Origin: Halovibrio salipaludis
GTDB taxonomy: Bacteria > Pseudomonadota > Gammaproteobacteria > Pseudomonadales > Oleiphilaceae
Assembly (NCBI RefSeq): GCF_002286965.1
Contig: NZ_NSKD01000001.1
Span: 310,001-374,000, forward strand
Direction: 5' to 3'
Length of the DNA: 64,000 nt
This document shows positions 61,685 through 64,000 of the stretch, piece after piece. Below the pieces are notes generated by a model that was given only the letters and a program-made list of their open reading frames with translations, was not told where the DNA came from and made no database searches. Within the stretch, counting starts at the first letter, position 1, and each line of letters opens with the position of its first letter. A program made the position numbers and the translations under genes.

Positions 61685-61852
61685 ATGCGCACCAAATTCG
61701 TTCAATCAGATGTTCGCCGCCGCGGTACTGCGCCGGTTGAGGCATCCCGTCGGGCCGATGTGAACCGTCCCAACAAAGACAACATGACGCTTGAAGCACT
61801 GACCCGCCCCGCTCAAACGCGCAGTCTCAAGGCGGTACTCCGTCGCAAGTAA
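61685..61852 (+). CDS. 55-residue basic protein of unknown function
   Basis: ATG 61685 is preceded by GAGGAGG with ideal spacing and followed by a strong terminator 20 bp past the TAA, so a short monocistronic gene is convincing. The product begins MRTKFVQSDVRRRGT and ends SLKAVLRRK; it is rich in Arg and Lys and has no signal peptide or membrane helix. No family is recognised. It could be a nucleic-acid-binding or ribosome-associated microprotein, but nothing visible proves it. Confidence 0.75.
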   Translation: MRTKFVQSDVRRRGTAPVEASRRADVNRPNKDNMTLEALTRPAQTRSLKAVLRRK

Positions 61853-61872
61853 CTGGTACGCCAGGCAATCGT

Positions 61873-61905
61873 AAGGGAAGGCACTCAGAAAGGGCCTTCC
61901 CTTTT
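61873..61905 (+). terminator. Rho-independent terminator of the small basic gene
   Basis: AAGGGAAGGC pairs with GCCTTCCCTT across an 11-nt loop, followed by TTGTG. Confidence 0.85.
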
Positions 61906-61981
61906 GTGTGTGTGAATCCCCCACCATCTCCGCTAGCATAATGCCCTCTTCCGCACTGCCAGTGGAGCCGCGACGTTACCC

Positions 61982-63337
61982 ATGATCAACACCTCCGTGG
62001 ACAACCCACGCCCGGGCCGGGAACTGTTCCATCTCACATGGCCCATGCTGTTCGGCGTTCTGGCGCTGATGAGCTACCAGCTGGTGGACAGTGCCTTCAT
62101 CGGCCAGCTGGGCGTCAAGCCGCTGGCAACGCTCGGTTTCACGGTGCCACTGCAGATGTTCATCATCGGCGTCCAGGTCGGTATCGGCATTGCCACCACC
62201 GCCGTCATATCCCGTGTACTGGGCGCGGATGATCCGGTCCGGGCCAGGCGGCTCGGCGGGCTGGTGGTGGTCGCCGGCGCGGCGCTGATTGCGCTGCTGG
62301 CGCTGGCGATCTGGCTGGGTCGTTACTGGATCCTGGCGCTGCTCGGCGGCAGCGAGGATCTCCAGCCCCTGCTGGACGCTTACTGGCCGCCATTCCTGTT
62401 CGCCGCATGGCTCGGCGCCGTGCTCTATTTCGGCTACAGCCTGTGCCGCTCCCACGGGGATACGAAACTGCCCGGGGCCATGATGGTGATCACCAGCCTG
62501 GTCAACGTGGCTCTGGACCCTCTGTTCATTTTCACGTTCGACTGGGGCATTGCGGGCGCCGCCTGGGCGACAGTAGTCGCGTTCGGCACCGGCACTCTCG
62601 TGGTTTTCTCCCGGCTGTTCGCACGCCAGTGGATCACTTTTATTCTGGCGGAACTGCCGATCCAGCCCGCGCTGGCCCAGCTGGGCTCCATTGCCGGGCC
62701 CGCCATGCTCAGCCAGCTGATGCCGCCCATTGCGGCCATGCTGGCCACTGGCTTTGTAGCCACCTTCGGCGAGTCCGCCGTGGGTGCCTGGGGCCTGGGC
62801 TCACGCCTGGAGTTCTTCTCGCTGGTCGCGGTGCTGGCCCTGACCATGGCCATGCCCCCGATGATCGGCCGCTACGTGGGCGCGGGGCGGCCGGATCGAG
62901 TGGAACTGCTGGTCTGGCTGGCGGTGCGTTTCGTGATCCTGCTCCAGCTCGGAATCGCCGCGGCCTGGCTGCTGCTCTCCGGGCTCCTGTCCTCGCTGCT
63001 GGCCAGTGACCCCGAGGTGCAGGGGCACCTGGCGAATTTCCTGCTGCGGCTGCCTGTGAGCTGGAGCGGGCTGGGCGTGTGCATGCTGATGGTCTCGGCC
63101 TGCAACGCCATGGGGCTGCCGATGCGGGCACTGATCATCTCGATACTGCGGCTCTTCGCCTGCTTCCTGCCCCTGCTCTGGCTCGGCGGCCATATCGGCG
63201 GGCTCAACGGGCTGTTCACCGGCGCCATGCTCGGCAACATCGCCGCCGGCATAACCTCATGGCTGCTGTACAAACGCGGTATCGCTCACCTCAACGAGCA
63301 AGCCGCTCAATCAGAGCCCGAACCATCGGCTTCATGA
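61982..63337 (+). CDS. MATE family efflux transporter
   Basis: 451 residues, about twelve membrane helices in two MatE halves (HLTWPMLFGVLALMSYQLVD at the start, second half from LGSIAGPAMLSQLMPPIAAM). FIGQLGVKPLATLGFTVPLQ and LGSRLEFFSLVAVLALTMAM are typical. Na+- or H+-driven export of drugs or metabolites; substrate unknown. Its 3' end overlaps the hemD-like gene on the other strand by 47 bp. Confidence 0.92.
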   Translation: MINTSVDNPRPGRELFHLTWPMLFGVLALMSYQLVDSAFIGQLGVKPLATLGFTVPLQMFIIGVQVGIGIATTAVISRVLGADDPVRARRLGGLVVVAGAALIALLALAIWLGRYWILALLGGSEDLQPLLDAYWPPFLFAAWLGAVLYFGYSLCRSHGDTKLPGAMMVITSLVNVALDPLFIFTFDWGIAGAAWATVVAFGTGTLVVFSRLFARQWITFILAELPIQPALAQLGSIAGPAMLSQLMPPIAAMLATGFVATFGESAVGAWGLGSRLEFFSLVAVLALTMAMPPMIGRYVGAGRPDRVELLVWLAVRFVILLQLGIAAAWLLLSGLLSSLLASDPEVQGHLANFLLRLPVSWSGLGVCMLMVSACNAMGLPMRALIISILRLFACFLPLLWLGGHIGGLNGLFTGAMLGNIAAGITSWLLYKRGIAHLNEQAAQSEPEPSAS

Positions 63338-64000
63338 ACCAGGATTCCTCGGGCATGACGTCCACGCCGACGCTGTACTGGGCGAGCCTGTCCGCCACGA
63401 TGGGCCCGACCGCCACCACCAGGAGCCGGTTCAGTGCCTCCGTCACAGCGGGCTGAATGCCAATGCCCTTCGCTACGTCCATGAGGCGCTTGACCTGGGC
63501 CTGGCTGGTGAATGCGATGGCATCCAGCTCCCCCCGGACCAGCCCCTGGGCCAGGGCCTCGACCTGTTCGCGGTTGCTTTCATCCGCGTAGACGTAGGGT
63601 GCCACGGTATCCACGTCCGCGCCCTGATGGCGCAGGAACCCGGTCAGTTTCTCATTGGGTTCCTCGCCGTAGAGCTGCACGCCCACGGTGTGGCCCTGCA
63701 GGTCATGCTCGCGCAGGCTGGCGATCACACCTTCAGTGGTCGCTTCCTCCGCAGTGAGGTCATTCTTCAGCCCCAGTTCCCGCAGGGCGTTCACCGGTTT
63801 GGGGCCACGGGTGATCTTCCGCACGCCAGACAGGGCTGTTACGAAGGCCTCATGGCAGCCCTCGCGTTCGGCCGCCGCGGCAAGACGGCGAAGACCCTCG
63901 CCCGTAAGCAGGATCAGGTCATCCATGGCACCGGCGTTGAAGCGCTCCAGCCAGGCCCGCACGGCCTCCTGATCCGGGGTATCCAGGATCGAGACCAGAG
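63291..64000 (-). CDS. Uroporphyrinogen-III synthase-like protein (partial, runs off right edge)
   Basis: At least 236 residues are visible; the start is beyond the edge. LILLTGEGLRRLAAAAEREG, LREHDLQGHTVGVQLYGEEP, AIAFTSQAQVKRLMDVA and LLVVAVGPIVADRLAQYSV match HemD (uroporphyrinogen-III synthase, tetrapyrrole pathway), including the VGP motif near the C-terminus. Some HemD-like proteins of this type sit in nitrate-assimilation clusters instead of a haem operon; the missing flank would decide. Confidence 0.8.
   Translation of the reverse strand, partial: LVSILDTPDQEAVRAWLERFNAGAMDDLILLTGEGLRRLAAAAEREGCHEAFVTALSGVRKITRGPKPVNALRELGLKNDLTAEEATTEGVIASLREHDLQGHTVGVQLYGEEPNEKLTGFLRHQGADVDTVAPYVYADESNREQVEALAQGLVRGELDAIAFTSQAQVKRLMDVAKGIGIQPAVTEALNRLLVVAVGPIVADRLAQYSVGVDVMPEESWFMKPMVRALIERLAR

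Noticed and set aside
1-64000. tRNA, rRNA or IS elements
   Set aside because: I looked for CCA-like acceptor ends with T-loop motifs and for transposase motifs with terminal repeats and found none I could support; a tRNAscan or ISfinder run would decide.

Overview
The window looks like a chromosomal segment of a GC-rich, probably marine or halophilic gammaproteobacterium. A Marinobacter-like genome is my best guess. This rests on the housekeeping genes (acnA, mqo, thiI with a rhodanese tail, ppnN, tmcA, uvrD, nfsA, gloA), several acidic porins, two chemoreceptors, two EAL proteins and small families such as DUF2288, DUF6164 and YcgN. The assignment is inference from gene content and protein style, not from a marker gene.

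Layout. 1-8.4 kb: AbgT transporter (cut by the left edge) coupled to a gamma-glutamylcyclotransferase, a methyltransferase, a chemoreceptor, a TatD hydrolase and aconitase. 8.4-26.7 kb: MAPEG protein, 7TM-DISM/GGDEF/EAL protein, M20 dipeptidase, YcgN, a solute-binding protein, a porin, a coiled-coil secreted protein, NfsA, a divergent SDR/LysR pair, DedA, a DUF748 AsmA-like giant, EamA transporter, aldo-keto reductase and NnrS. 26.7-35.0 kb: an AT-richer accessory block that I read as a decaying chromosomal integron. 35.1-64 kb: patatin phospholipase, UvrD, chemoreceptor-porin-phosphate-binding-like trio, thiI/ppnN, cytochrome c, HIBYL-CoA hydrolase-like protein, ankyrin lipoprotein, TmcA, a second UvrD-type helicase, CtaG-SCO copper delivery pair, malate:quinone oxidoreductase, a MASE1/GGDEF/EAL protein, GloA, another porin, a 55-residue basic protein, a MATE pump and a HemD-like protein cut by the right edge.

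The integron has canonical polarity. A broken intI, transcribed rightwards from a promoter overlapped by a LexA-like box, faces an attI-like core site. From there cassettes read leftwards through seven recognisable attC sites. Cassette contents in order from attI are an FRG-domain protein, an Mrr-type nuclease-like protein, a membrane protein (fused to the previous cassette through an attC scar), a GNAT-like protein, a frameshifted gene, higBA, a RelE/NadS-type toxin-antitoxin pair and a reverse-oriented ParE-type pair whose toxin is frameshifted. A methyltransferase with a degenerate attC half may be a ninth. The integrase has an internal TAG and lacks its catalytic C-terminal half, so the array looks frozen.

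The second unusual item is a three-copy dispersed element (4.9, 5.4 and 44.7 kb). Each copy has a 64-bp conserved core bounded by GGGAA/TTCCC, enclosed by 18-25 bp inverted arms that differ between copies but remain self-complementary within each copy. All three sit in intergenic gaps at gene 3' ends.
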